In this document: in pieces, positions 38,129-50,300 of the stretch
How positions within the stretch are numbered: position 1 is the stretch's first letter
Layout of the letters: each line of letters begins with the position of its first letter
Assembly: GCA_035771165.1 (NCBI GenBank)
Contig: JAWNZC010000236.1
Span: 1,158,501-1,222,500 of the forward strand
Direction: 5' to 3'
Length of the DNA: 64,000 nucleotides
DNA from: Paragorgia papillata
Lineage: Eukaryota > Cnidaria > Anthozoa > Scleralcyonacea > Coralliidae
Position numbers and translations under genes: made by a program
Notes under the pieces: model-generated
The model's input: only the letters and a program-made list of their open reading frames with translations
Database searches by the model: none
What the model was told of the DNA's origin: nothing

Positions 38129-38476
38129 CCGCTGTTACACAATGCAATGTTTTGTGAAACCTGTGCGAGACAGGTTTCAAGACAGATTGCAATGTGTAAT
38201 ACCCCCTTGTTTATGAACCTGTGTCGCTTTGCATTGCGAGACAGGTCGCTGGGTTGCAAAGGTTCTTCCACGCTGGTAGTGATAACGAGGTACGCGAAGG
38301 ATCGAGGGGGTAAAATGGTACACCAAAGTAGGATCCACTTCAAATTTTTCGCAATGGAAAGCGACACATACAGGTTTATAAAACCAGGGGGGTGTTACAT
38401 GTTGCAATTGTCTTGAAACCTGCCTCGCACTAGCGTTGCGACACGGGTTTCACAAATCGTTGCATCGTGAACAGCG
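38129..38476. mobile_element. ~350-bp MITE with GCTGTTACAC ends
   Basis: About 85 bp at each end are inverted: GTGAAACCTGTG, AGACAGGTTTCAAGACA and TGTAATACCCCC at the left, complemented at 38388-38476. Overlapping frames on both strands are palindrome artefacts. Confidence 0.8.
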
Positions 38477-38705
38477 ATTTAAAGTGCCTATGAAACGAAA
38501 TTTCACTTCAGTCTTTTAAGATTGTATTTGGAAGAACACCGAAGATAATGAAAAATGGCTTGTAAACATGCCTTTCTCAAATTCATTAATAATTCATGAA
38601 CCGAAAACAAAGGAAATCAGGACCGAGACGGAGGTTTTGATATCGGAGGAAGAAATTACATAAATTAAGCCAACTTTCGCCTCGATTTTCTCTTAAAATA
38701 CTGAT

Positions 38706-39494
38706 TTGTTCCGACGTGATCGAGCATTAAGAATTGGTGGGGGGATTTGTGCATTTATAAAGGCTAATATGCCATTCAAGACCCTCGATGACCTACATGA
38801 CGATTGTTTCGAGACTTTGTGGCTATATCTGAGACCTTGCAAACTACCTCGAGGCATTTCCTGTTTAATTGTATGCGTCGTCTATCATCCACCATCCAAT
38901 GATTCTAATATAATGATAGAACATCTATCAACCAAGTTAGATTTAGCTCTCGCAAAACATCCGCACGCGGGAATATTACTTGTAGGAGATTTTAACAGAT
39001 GTCCTATCTCTGACTTACGCAGACGATTTAACCTAAAGCAGATTGTTAAACAACCTACCAGAGGAGAGGCCATACTTGACTTGATTCTAACAAATTTGGC
39101 GGACTATTATAATCTACCTCAAGTCATATCACCGATAGGTCTTAGTGATCACAACTCTGTACTGTGTATACCAGCGAAACGCAGTCTTAAGAACGAAACA
39201 TCCAAAGTAAAGATGAGACAAGGCAATACCGCCAATAAGAACGCCCTCGGTAAGTGGCTGTCGAATTTCAACTGGAGTAACTTATATCATACCGCCTCAT
39301 GTGATCAGAAACTTGAAATTTTACATACAACACTAGAAACTGGTCTGGATATTTTTCTCCCAAGTAAGGTGGTTAAATTGCACGATTGTGATAAACCGTG
39401 GATAACTGCCGAATTTAAGAGTATAGTAGAAGATAGACAAAAGGCTTTCTATCAGGGAAATAAACCTTTGTACAGTCGTTTTTACGTAACTTAG
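38706..39494 (+). pseudogene. LINE endonuclease, partial
   Basis: 262 residues with LLVGDFN and LSDHNSV catalytic blocks. There is no true start, since the element is 5'-truncated. The frame ends at TAG 39492-39494 because of a one-base loss; the next frame continues directly as NLANREGKKLKSTF. Confidence 0.83.
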
Positions 39495-39514
39495 CCAACA
39501 GGGAAGGGAAGAAA

Positions 39515-41191
39515 TTGAAATCAACATTTCTTAAAAGAAAATTGGAACAGCTTAAGTCTAATCCTAATCCAAAAAAGTGGTGGGATTCAATAAAAGGGCT
39601 TGCAGGATACCCCAAGAAAGCACAAATTTCGACCTGTCTTATTGGCAATCAAATCCTTGCTGGAAGAGCGCTTGCAAATAAAATAAATGACACATTTTCG
39701 TCCGTTACGCAACACATTGTTCCCCTTCAACCTAATCCTGAAGTTAACGAAATTGAAATCTTATCGAGGTACATTATTAGCGAAGACGAAGTTTACACGA
39801 AACTCTCTTGTTTATGTTCTTCTAAATCGCCTGGCCAGGATGATGTCCCAAATTGGATGTTAAAACTATATGCACCTATTCTTGCTGCCCCTGTAGCCTC
39901 TATCTTTAACGAATCTATACAGCAAGCATGTGTTCCTATTAGATGGAAGAAAGCTGACATTATTCCTATTCCAAAAACTGCGAGAGTTGTCGATATAACG
40001 AAAGATCTACGTCCTATTTCATTAACAGCAACTCTGTCTAAAGTTTGTGAACGCTTTATTACAGATTGGCTTATAGAGTCCATATGGGATATGATAGATA
40101 AACGACAATTTGGTTCGATACCCAATTCATCTACTTCCCATGCACTAATCAGTTTTGTCCATCATCTACTAAGCGAAACCGACAGAACTAAGAAGACAGT
40201 AAGAGTGTTTTTGCTTGACTTTTCTAAGGCATTTGACCTTATCGACCATACTATTCTTCTTCAGAAGTTATCCAACATGAATGTTCCACCGACGTTGATT
40301 AACTGGATAAGAAGTTTTCTTACAAATCGAAAACAACGTGTAAGATTGAAGGAATGCGTTTCTGAATGGCAAACAGTCAACGGTGGGGTTCCGCAAGGAA
40401 CTGTATTAGGACCGATACTTTTCCTTGTGATGATTAATGACCTATTGTCATATTGGACAGACCGATGGAAATATGTTGATGATAGTACAGTTACCGAAAG
40501 CATTCCTAGCAATTGTGAGAGTAACCTACAAAGTCTTGTCAATGAGATCAACGACTGGACTACTCAAAATAAAATGAAACTTAATGTTACTAAATGTAAA
40601 GAATTAATCGTCGATTTTTCAAAAGAAAAACGGTCGTTTTTGCCATTGAACATTGCAGGAGTTTTGGTCGAAAAAGTCAAATCTGCTCGATTACTTGGAC
40701 TTATTATCCAAGACGATCTGAGATGGAATGAACATGTTAATAGTATCGTGAAGAAAGCAGGAAAAAGGCTTTACATGTTGAGATTACTAAAACGATCAAA
40801 TGCTGAAATAGATACGTTAATAATAGTATATACTACGATAATTAGACCTGTGCTTGAATACGCTTCCCAGGTATGGCATTATAATATTCCAAACTATTTG
40901 AGCGACGAGATTGAAGTCCTGCAAAAACGTGCATTGAGAATTATTTTACCTTCCTTAAGTTATAGAGAAGCTTTGGGCTGTACAAAGATTTTAACTTTAA
41001 AGGAACGCCGTGAAAACTTATCTGATAATTTTTTTAAGAACAATCACAATAACCTAAAGTTTCAAGAATGTTTACCTGATATAATTTTAACTAACTATGA
41101 ACTAAGACTTAGCGGATTTTACAACCATTATTTATGTAAGACTGTTTTAAGAAACGTTTTAAGAACTCGTTTTTCCCTCAAAGTGTTTTAA
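39515..41191 (+). pseudogene. LINE reverse transcriptase, open 558 codons
   Basis: Complete RT palm with FSKAFDLIDH and YVDD aspartates, a thumb region and a C-terminal domain ending at TAA 41189. The ATG at 39515 is internal; the real protein is fused to the endonuclease. No in-frame stop in the RT region. Confidence 0.88.
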
Positions 41192-41326
41192 GAAGTAATT
41201 GTAAATAATATGTATCAATTAGAATTCTTCATAAATATGTAAATCTTTTAACTATACTACTGATGTAATTTAACCTTTATAGGTTACAATATCGGTTTTT
41301 TAATAAATCTAAATCTAAATCTAAGC

Positions 41327-41472
41327 TATATCATACACTCGGAAGAGTGTTTCATCAGGATTCCAAACACCTCGAAATTTGTTCAAAAACCTCGGCTTCG
41401 CCTCGGTTTTCAACAAAAGTCTCGGTGTTTGGAAATCCTGATGAAACACTCCTCCTCGTATATGATATATAA
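41327..41472. repeat. Fold-back MITE, CTCGGCTTCGCCTCGG core
   Basis: The arms ATCATACACTCGG..GAGTGTTTCATCAGG are inverted around CTCGGCTTCGCCTCGG. Same family as 54655-54795 and the half-copy at 33606. Confidence 0.88.
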
Positions 41473-41785
41473 CTTCAAATCTTATCCCATTCTTGACTTA
41501 TTGACAATGCAATTTGAGCAATGACGTCACATGTATCTGGGAGAAAACGATTAATAAGTCATATCTTTGGATTGGTTTGCATAAACTGAATCAAACGTTG
41601 GAAATTTTTCTTGGGGTATGGTCTGATTACATCTGCAATGTGTGGTTTTGTGCAGTTAAACCAATCCAAAGATAGGACTAACTGGTTTTCCGTTTTCTAC
41701 CACATACAACGTGTGACGTCATTGCTCAAATTGCATAGCCAATAACTCAAGAATGGGATAAGATTTGGAAGGCATCTAAAAGCCA
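41473..41785. mobile_element. ~310-bp inverted-repeat segment
   Basis: TCTTATCCCATTCTTGA with GCAATTTGAGCAATGACGTC at the left is inverted at about 41710-41768. TTTGGATTGGTTT is inverted near 41660. Probably the interior of the host element, or a second nested MITE. Confidence 0.7.
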
Positions 41786-41864
41786 TTTTCCATTATTTTA
41801 GCTAGGTGTTCTCCCAAATACAATCTTAAAAAACTGAAGTGAAATTTCGTTTCATAGGCACTTT

Positions 41865-43160
41865 AAGGTGGGTTTACCAAGGTGGAATTTTGACGCTACC
41901 GGTTGAACTAATTAGAAAAGACATTCTCGCGTAGTGAAAACCCCCGTTCCGGGCTCACTCTACAAGTCTCCACTTCACAAGAAAAACTGTCTGGCATTAA
42001 CCAGAGTAAAATACTAAAGGGCTAATTCAATTGTGAAAACGTTAATTAAGATACAATTACACTGGTCAGTGGCCTTTGGTCAGTGACCAAAAGTAATGAA
42101 CCAACCGAATATAGTGTTGTCAAACAAAATTATTCAAAACTACAAATTAAAGTGGGTTTTTTTTTCAGAATGTCAGGTGGAAATCCTGTTTAACAATGAA
42201 ATTTCTTGATTATGAAAGAGTTTTTGAATAAAAGAACAAGACAATTGAACTGGCTTCAGCCACCCTTGTTATGCAAAAATAGAAGTGTTAAAAGTTGTTG
42301 CATTTCATTTGCTCTCAAAATGTCTGACCAATTCACAATTGGTGTTTGACTAGGGACCTAAGTAAACTAACAACTTCTGCTGTTCCTAGCCACAACGTCG
42401 TCTTGAAAACGTGAAAACGCTTCAGTTGATCGTGACGTTGTATGTGCAACGAGGACGGTGTTGTGATTACTCTTGGGACTGCAAATTATTCAACGCTTTG
42501 TTTTCATGATTGAAAAATACTACAGTATTGTACTTGGGTCGTCGTCGTGACGTCCGCGTTGTGCTTGCTTAAGGTCCCTAATCATAATTTCCTATTGGTT
42601 GTTCGGAAACCACAAACCATCAGTCAAATTCAAAACAGGAAGCTTCCAACAAATTTTATCAAATGAATTGATCAGGTTGAGGAACTGAATTGCTACAATT
42701 GAGGAACTCTATTGCGACGACAGTAATCAAGATAGGTTTTATAGTTATTTTATCGCGGTGTGTTTCGGAAATTGGGAACTCTGTTGTCAACAAGGTGGTT
42801 GCCATTATCCAATCAAAATTAAGGAGTCACCTGAATTATATATATTCCATGATTGTAGTTGCCAATTTCTGAACGAATTTCGCAACACACCCTTTTGACG
42901 GTAGCCTAGATGTCTTTACAAGTAAAGTATTTTAGCGCGAGGACCCCTGTTGCACATCGCAGTTTTTCGTGCAACTTGTCACGCAACGCCAACGCCATTG
43001 ATGTATCTTAAGACAAGTTGTACACAGCGACCGTCTTAATTTTATTACGGAAAGAAAGTGGGGCGGAAGTGGTTTTTTCTAACTAAATAGAACTGGCCTT
43101 CTTTGACATAAATATCGTCTGAGACTAAATATAGATTTATAAACTCCACTATTCTTTAGG
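41865..43160. other. Spacer upstream of copy B, nothing recognised
   Basis: No coding, RNA or clear repeat signal is recognised. The frame at 42690-42872 has no family signature. Confidence 0.4.
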
Positions 43161-43164
43161 AGGT

Positions 43165-43420
43165 TTTTATATGGAGGCGAGCCAGCCCGTGCACCAGGGC
43201 CTTTGACACGATTGACCGCTCGCCTATACCCGAGTTGGCACTAAAAGCTTCGTACACGCGACAAAATTTGTTTTTTATCAGCTTTTTGCGACATATTAAC
43301 AATTCGCAAGTTCTGCTTGTTCATGTATGCAGTTCATATTTAAAACAATGAGACTTCGTGTCTTGCCACAACTGATAATTACGCATTTACTATTTAGCAC
43401 AACAAGCAAGCCATAGTCCC
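43165..43420. mobile_element. Relative of the 451-bp MITE, partial
   Basis: Shares TTTTATATGGAGGCGAGCCA, CACTAAAAGCTTC.TACACG, CAAGTTCTGCTTGTTCATGT and ATTTAAAACAATGAGACTTC with 1295-1640. The right end is lost. Confidence 0.8.
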
Positions 43421-43869
43421 TAGAATTATATTGTCTGGAGACGCGGCGAACATCAAAGCGGTTAACAATGAGCTACAATTTAGGTTGAGGGTGGCAAATA
43501 AGGTGCACAATCTTTTGTTTTACGTTCATTAATATTTAGAAAGCAATGCTGCTATTGGTTGATTGCTTCATTATACCAAAATAAGGTGCACAAACGTGAA
43601 CAAAAACCTAGAACAAAGACTTTGGCCGCGTTTCCAGACAATTTATTTCTAGGGACTATGAGCAAGCCAACTAGCCCTTCTCGTGTTGAACACAATGAAA
43701 ATCATTTAGGCAAAGCGGGCAAAATAACTCGGGTTCCCGAGCTGCTATGACAACCACTTATCACAAAGGCTTCAGCGCTCGAAATATTTTAATTATGAGC
43801 TGAAGCAAAGCTGAAGCGTGTGGGCGGTTTCCTAGTCTCAAGGGCAAAGAGTTGATAGAAGTAAAATTA

Positions 43870-43871
43870 TG

Positions 43872-43912
<41 letters not shown>
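43870..43912. repeat. (AT)n microsatellite
   Basis: About 40 bp of TA repeat, 260 bp upstream of the copy B start codon. Confidence 0.95.
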
Positions 43913-43913
<1 letters not shown>

Positions 43914-44174
43914 TAAAAAGTTACACACGCTAAGTATTCACAGCATTGTATATTCAATTATTTCAGTATGCACTTGTTTTGTTTACTTCAACCGAAGATT
44001 AGAAGTTAAAAATAGTCATTCATGCATATGTATAATTGAAGCGGTGACGTCGAATTTGATGTCGTTATATATTTACGCAAATAGTCGCATTGACGAGTAA
44101 TTTAGAAAAAAAAGCCCTCGCACGACAACCGGGTGTTATTGTCGAAAGTCTTGTTTGGGAATTATTCTTGCGTT

Positions 44175-44309
44175 ATGAAAATGTTATGGGTTTATTTTTT
44201 ATTGTTTAGCATGGCGGGTTGTAGTGGAGACGATATGTTGGATTCCTCGCTCTTTTCTAACGTTCTGAAGCAATTACAAGATAATGTTCTCGGAGTTAAG
44301 AAAATGCAG
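44175..44309 (+). CDS. CACHD1: CACHD1-like B, exon 1 (signal peptide)
   Basis: ATG at 44175: MKMLWVYFLLFSMAGCSG is a short signal peptide with a hydrophobic core and a small-residue cleavage region. Then DDMLDSSLFSNVLKQLQDNV. Donor GTAAAG, phase 0. The frame stays open upstream to 44133 but without an ATG, so 44175 is the start. Confidence 0.82.
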
Positions 44310-47300
44310 GTAAAGCTGACTGATATTCCGTTATAATTTATGCGTTATTGACCGCTTTAATAACTGTAACGTAAATATGTATTTATACGTATAGTATACA
44401 TGTAGTACATTTGAGAGCTTGATGTAAACTAACAGATATTTTTATTATAATAATTTTATCGGGCATTGCATTTGTGGTGTATTTTGCGGGCTAAAATGGG
44501 GCTAAAATATATTTTAGCCCACTGATCTGAGCCTATCAGTTTTAACAGTTCTAAATTACTATTAGTTTGTTGTTTACGGAATTGTATACTTCTCTTGTTA
44601 ATACTTTGGAGCAAAGATTGTTTTGATGACAAATGTTGCGTTTTTCTGCCAAGTTACATGTAAGTTATGAGTTATGTTGCAATGAAATACACGTCGACGC
44701 GAAGGTGACGCTGTTCAAGATACTGCTTACCGTTTACGGTCTTTGATTTTCTTCTAATTGCCCACTAAAATTATTCTAATGCTAATACAGTTGATGTTCT
44801 TGGGCATAAATATGTTTTCGGCCCTTATTAGAGTTAATTTTAACCCTCGTCTTCGGCTCGTGCAAAAATGAGCCTGAGTCGGGCCAAAAACATATTTATC
44901 GCGAACATCAACTCCATTGTGATATTAGACTTTCGATAAGCCGTCTAATACTAAGAAAACACTTCTTATATAGAAGCTAGCTGTAAGGGGCTGTTTATAT
45001 GAGGATGGCTAGCCCGGTTACCGGGCTGAACTTAAGTCACGAAAATCGTTCTATGACTGCAAAAAGATTACAATGCTTTTAGTTCTATATTTACGAAAAA
45101 ACGAAGCCAATTCTGCTTTGTTATATTATTTTGCATTTCTCAAATGATTTTCGAGACATATATAAAATACAGTAAACGGCATGAACGTGACATCAACGGC
45201 ACCTAAATTTCTCTTAACTGGTAGCCTTCACATACGAGAATGGATGTATATAGTTAAAGTGACGAAGAGTTGTATACATATACATATTGTACATGTATGA
45301 ACAACCACTATAGAAGCTTACACACTCCTATATCTACAGTGGTTTATACAAACATTTTCAATCTAACGCCGCTCGTTTTTCCTCGTGAAAAGAGTAAACT
45401 TAAATTGCCTATATGAAACGAAATTTCATTTCTTTGCTTCGTTGTTGAGATATTTTAGTTTGTTTGATATGCAAATTGAACGTTTTGACGTCATACGTAC
45501 GTACATTAGAGACCTTAAGATTGACGTTTATTTTATTTACCGCTAACCACTGCAGACTGCAGTTTGAGGTTAGCACTGTAGTTGACGTTAGCGGTTTGAC
45601 GTAAAAATGAATTAGGGCCTTAAGATTGACGTTTACGTTATTCCCCGCCGACCGCGAAAAATTGTGGCTATACGTCAGAAACAAGATGGTTCATCCATTG
45701 CGACAATTTTAACTGATAGATACAACAACAATGGTTCGCTTGCTGCATGCGTTTCGTAAATATCAACGCGCCGAACTGAAGCTTGGTAAAGCTAAACTGG
45801 ACGTCGCTTTCCTCAAGAAATGTAAACAACATGATGCCGCTCCTCGTTTAATATTTTCAAAATTATTTTGTGTTATGGTTTTGTTTAAAGCAGAATGTTG
45901 GGCAATAATCAATAAACTGACGAAGCCAAGACCTCGCCGGTCAGAATATTGTAGTGCAATTGACAAGAAGCTTAAAACGTGAGAGACTGTCGACCGATTT
46001 CGACACTTAAAAACTCGGAAGATGACATTTCCCGAATGCTCAAAGTAACAAACACAAATTTGAAAACCTATGCAAGTCAAAACCAGGCAGAAACTACCAT
46101 AATTGCAAATAAGATGAGATCTTTGTTTTCACTTCTGAAATTGGCCGCCATGTTTACTTTTACCAGTGAACCATGCTTCACATTAAAATACTCAAAACAG
46201 GTAGATTTTATCATTTCAGCAAACAAAAAACCTACCAAATCAAAGATAAGATAGCGTGTGTCATAGATATAGTTATGAAACGTGTAGTCATTGAACAGTT
46301 ATTCGTTAATATCTTGAGGTAAATGACTTACGTGGAGAAGGGGGTCTTGCGGTTGAAAACGTCAAGAAATTACGGCAAACGCGACGTCAGGCTCTTGGTC
46401 ACGTGGTTTCTAGCGGTTTGGGAGAAATACATCCACATGCTTCATTCAAATTCATTTGGTCTGATAATAGCAAAGATATATAACTTTTTTCGATAACTCA
46501 TCATGCAACGTACAACGTTAAAATGTTTAATTTGCATATCAAACAAACTAAAATATCGCACTGGAACAAGGCAAAGAAATGAAAAATTGCAAAAGATGTT
46601 ATACTCTTTAATTTTAAGTGTTCATTCTAATAAGACAAACTGAATTTTCGTTTCATATAGGCACTTTAAGCCTGTATGCAAGGCATGAAGCAATGGGTTA
46701 AATGCTATTCTATTACTATATTGTAATATTTATCGTGCGTATAATTAGAATAACGAAAAATAGGTCTGTCTTATTTATAAGAACACTTAAAATGACAAAG
46801 TTACATCTTTTGCAGTTTGCCGTCTTTTGCTCGTTGTTGAGATATATATTGCAATTTGTTTAATATGCAAATATCAAATGATTGAGGGAGCAACACACAT
46901 ATCAAACAAACTATAATGAATTATCGAAAAAAGTTATATATCATTGCTATTATCAAAGCAAATTAATTCCAAGGAAGCATGTAAACGGGATACAAGAGAA
47001 AACATCGGGACAAGATTCGGGATTTCAAAAAGCGGCGGGAAACGAGATCTAGAAATATTTGCTGTCGTGATTCGGGAAATAAGGACAATTGAAATAATGA
47101 AGAGTTTGGTCGGGTTTAGATCAGCTAACTAAACTAATTACCAGGATACGGGAAGAGTAGCAAATATCGAACGGGATTCGGGATTTAAGAAGCCTATTGG
47201 GGACCCTCTGTGTGTGTGTGTTTCGCCCAGAACATACACTAAACATGTAGATTTTCAAGTGATTATATTTGACAATATCAACAATATCAAAGATATATAA

Positions 47301-50300
47301 CTTTTCTCGATAACTCATTATGCACATGTGACGTCAAGAAGTTTAATTTGTACGAAGCAAGGAAACGAAAAATTGGAAAATATGTTACTCTATCATTTTA
47401 AGTGTTCTTTCAAAAAAGACAGACTTTATTTTCGTTTCATAGGCACTTTAGCATCCCTCTAGGCAACTTGCGAGTTTTTTTAATGAGTAAATTTGTTGCA
47501 AGTTGCAAGAAAAATCGCATCGTGTAATAGCACCTTTATTATTACTTGTTGGTAAATTGAAACGGTATAATTATATAAATGGGAGGGGGTATGTGTACTG
47601 TGTAATAAGAAAGGAAGATTGTTGAATAATAGGTCGAACTTGTAGTGTCGGCTGTATTTATTACATACACTACAGTTAAATATTTCTGAGAGTACATGTT
47701 AAAGCTTGCAAACGTACCACATGTATACGTACATCCAACTCATTATACCTTTTTCTTGTTCAATTGTCTTTACAGAACTATTTTGACAGGTTAAGATTTG
47801 TTCATGAACCTATTGATGGCAGTAAACTTATTGCCAAACTGGCCAAACAATTAAAACAACGATTTCAAGAAAAGATCGAAGCAGTTGAACAGTTACGAAC
47901 GGCCATTGAAGACGCTTACGCTGATGGCAAGGTAACGGCCACAGCAAATTTTCCTGAATGCTGCAAGGTTGACCCGACTTCCAAAAACTTCAGATTTCCA
48001 ATAAAAATTATTACTGATACCATGTGCGAAAACCAAGCAAGTTCGTTGGATTCAAATGCGAAACATTTGCCCAAATCAGTTTTGGATAAAATGATTCAAA
48101 TTGCAGACGAAAAACCGAACACAAGATGGCAGTATTTTGGTTCTCAGGAGGGATTATATTACAACTATCCAGCAGCAAAATTTACAGATTGTACAAGTTA
48201 CGACCACCGTGTTCGTCCGTGGTACGTGCAAGGTATTGCACCAGAACCAAAGGACATTGTGATTATTATTGATAAAAGTGGTTCAATGGCCAAACAACAT
48301 GGCGGGAAAACGTTGATGGAAATTGCTATCGAGGCTGCTATAACTGTTTTAGATTCTCTAAATCCAAAGGACAGGGTAAGCTGAACAATACCATTCCAAA
48401 CCATACCACATCATACCATACTAAACTATACCATATCAAACCATACCATACCATACCATACCATACCATACCATACCATACCATACCATACCATACCATA
48501 CCATACCATACCATACCATACCATACCATACCATACCAAGCCACACCACGCAATACAATACCATACCATACTAAACCACACCACACCATACCATACTAAA
48601 CCACACCACACCATAATGTACCATACTAAACTATACCATACCGGCCATAATATACCATACTAAACTATACCATACCATACCATACTAAACTATGCCATAC
48701 CACACAACACTATACCATACCACACCACATCACACCATCCCAACTCTCACAATTTGTCTTACAGGTTGGACTAGTTGCCTTTAGTTCAAGAGCAGGTACT
48801 CCTCCAGGTGAAGCAAAAACAAGTTCATGTTATCAAAATCAACTGGCAACAGCTGTTGCTGTTAATATAAAATATCTGAAAACATATTTGAAGAGCATTA
48901 AAGCAGAAGGTATTGTGATTTAATTCCATTCAGTACATCTTAGTCAGACAACAAAGCAACTTGCCTCTCATCGCTGAAGTTAAGCCCGGTTGCAGAATGT
49001 GGTTAGTACTGGGATGGGTGACCAACTTAGCTTCACGTGAGTAGAGTAATTTGTTGGTTCTTTCCTGTGCCTCGACGGTTTTTCACTGGGATCTCCGGTT
49101 TTCCTTCCTCCGCAAAATCAACACCGCGCATACCTGTTTTCCCAATTACTAGTTCCATCAAGGGATGAGGTCCATTGAGTTATCAGTATCTAAATACTGT
49201 CATGTGTTAACCTCAAATAAAGTCACTTTACTAGCTTTTTTACTGTTTACATTTTTCAATGTGTTAATGTCATTTCATGTCATTTCAAATTAAATCTCAC
49301 TGACATAAAATTGGTACATACTTAAAAGTCTTTCAGCTTGTTAACAATACGTGTCCGTAACAGGCTTGTATACCAAGCAACATGCATGTTACAAAGTATG
49401 TTGGAAGAAGTTGTTGGAACAACCTGAGAAAGGCGCGTTGATCTTAACATTTTGTTACAAACTTGCGAAGAACTTGTTGCAGGATTGTCTTAGGAGCAAG
49501 CATTGGAAATGCATTCTGATACCAGATGGTTGACAAAGTTGTAACAAGTGGAGTGAAGTGAAGTGAAGTGACGTGACGTGACGTGACGTGACGTGACGTG
49601 ACGTGACGTGACGTGACGTGCGTGACGTGACGTGACGTGACGTGACGTGACGTGACGTGACGTGACGTGACGTGAAGTGAAGTGAAGTGACGTGAAGTGA
49701 AGTGAAGTAAAGTGAAGTGAAGTGAAGTGAAGTGAAGTGAAGTGAAGTGAAGTGAAGTGAAGTGAAGTGAAGTGAAATACACTGGAGTGAAGTAAAGTGA
49801 AGTGAAGTGAAGTGAAATGGGATGATGAAGATTAAATTGGTAATACTGACTTAATGACTTTCTTTAGGCACTACCTATTACGGAGCTGCGTTGAAAAAAG
49901 CATTTGAATTCTTAAAAAGCCCCAGTGAAACTCCCACTACAGCATTCAAAAGAAAAAAAGTAATCTTGTTCTTAACTGATGGTGAACCAACGGATGAGGA
50001 CAATGAAATAATTGGAGTTGTTAATCAAGAAAAAGAATCCTTAAGACGTTCTACATCAAGTGATGCTGTTATCTTTGCTTACGGCATCGGAAACAATGAT
50101 AATTTTGGATTATTAAAGACTATTGCCGATGATACCGAAGCGGAAGGAACTAAGGTACTAATGAGTTGTTTTACTGTATGTAAAATTTTTTGAAGTAAAA
50201 TGTCTTAGGTCTGTATGAAACGTCACACTTCTGCCGGACCGCAATTGACCATACCATGGCGCAGAATAATAGAAAGATAAGGTTTTAAAAGGGTAAGCTT

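Larger units (their letters stand above)
38706..41325 (+). mobile_element. Nearly intact CR1/L2-like LINE, 5'-truncated
   Basis: It begins inside the endonuclease (GGGICAFIKAN, VVYHPP, LLVGDFNRC, LDLILTN, LSDHNSV). The reverse transcriptase follows from 39515 to 41191 (FLLDFSKAFDLIDH, GGVPQGTVLGPILF, YVDD, RPVLEYASQVW). The only visible break is one missing base in a T run near 39480, so it is much younger than the 8.7-kb LINE. The tail is (AATCTA)n at about 41305-41323. The uninterrupted host element is seen, inverted, near 54785-54830. Confidence 0.88.
38481..41864. mobile_element. DNA element with ~85-bp inverted ends, hosting a LINE
   Basis: The left AAAGTGCCTATGAAACGAAA and the right TTTCGTTTCATAGGCACTTT are inverted, and similarity extends inward to AAATGGCT. 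TTTAA or TA borders are possible but ambiguous. Without the LINE it would be about 0.75 kb and non-autonomous. Related ends occur at 45402-46667 and 47449. Confidence 0.85.

Noticed and set aside
44133..44174. Upstream start of CACHD1-like B
   Set aside because: The open frame begins with GTG, not ATG; 44175 gives a proper signal peptide.
45409..45684. Minus-strand 91-residue ORF
   Set aside because: It starts in inverted terminal sequence of a MITE and has no recognisable domain.
48956..49030. Functional 5S rRNA gene
   Set aside because: Only the internal promoter half is 5S-like; the rest is SINE body and the 5' end is diverged.
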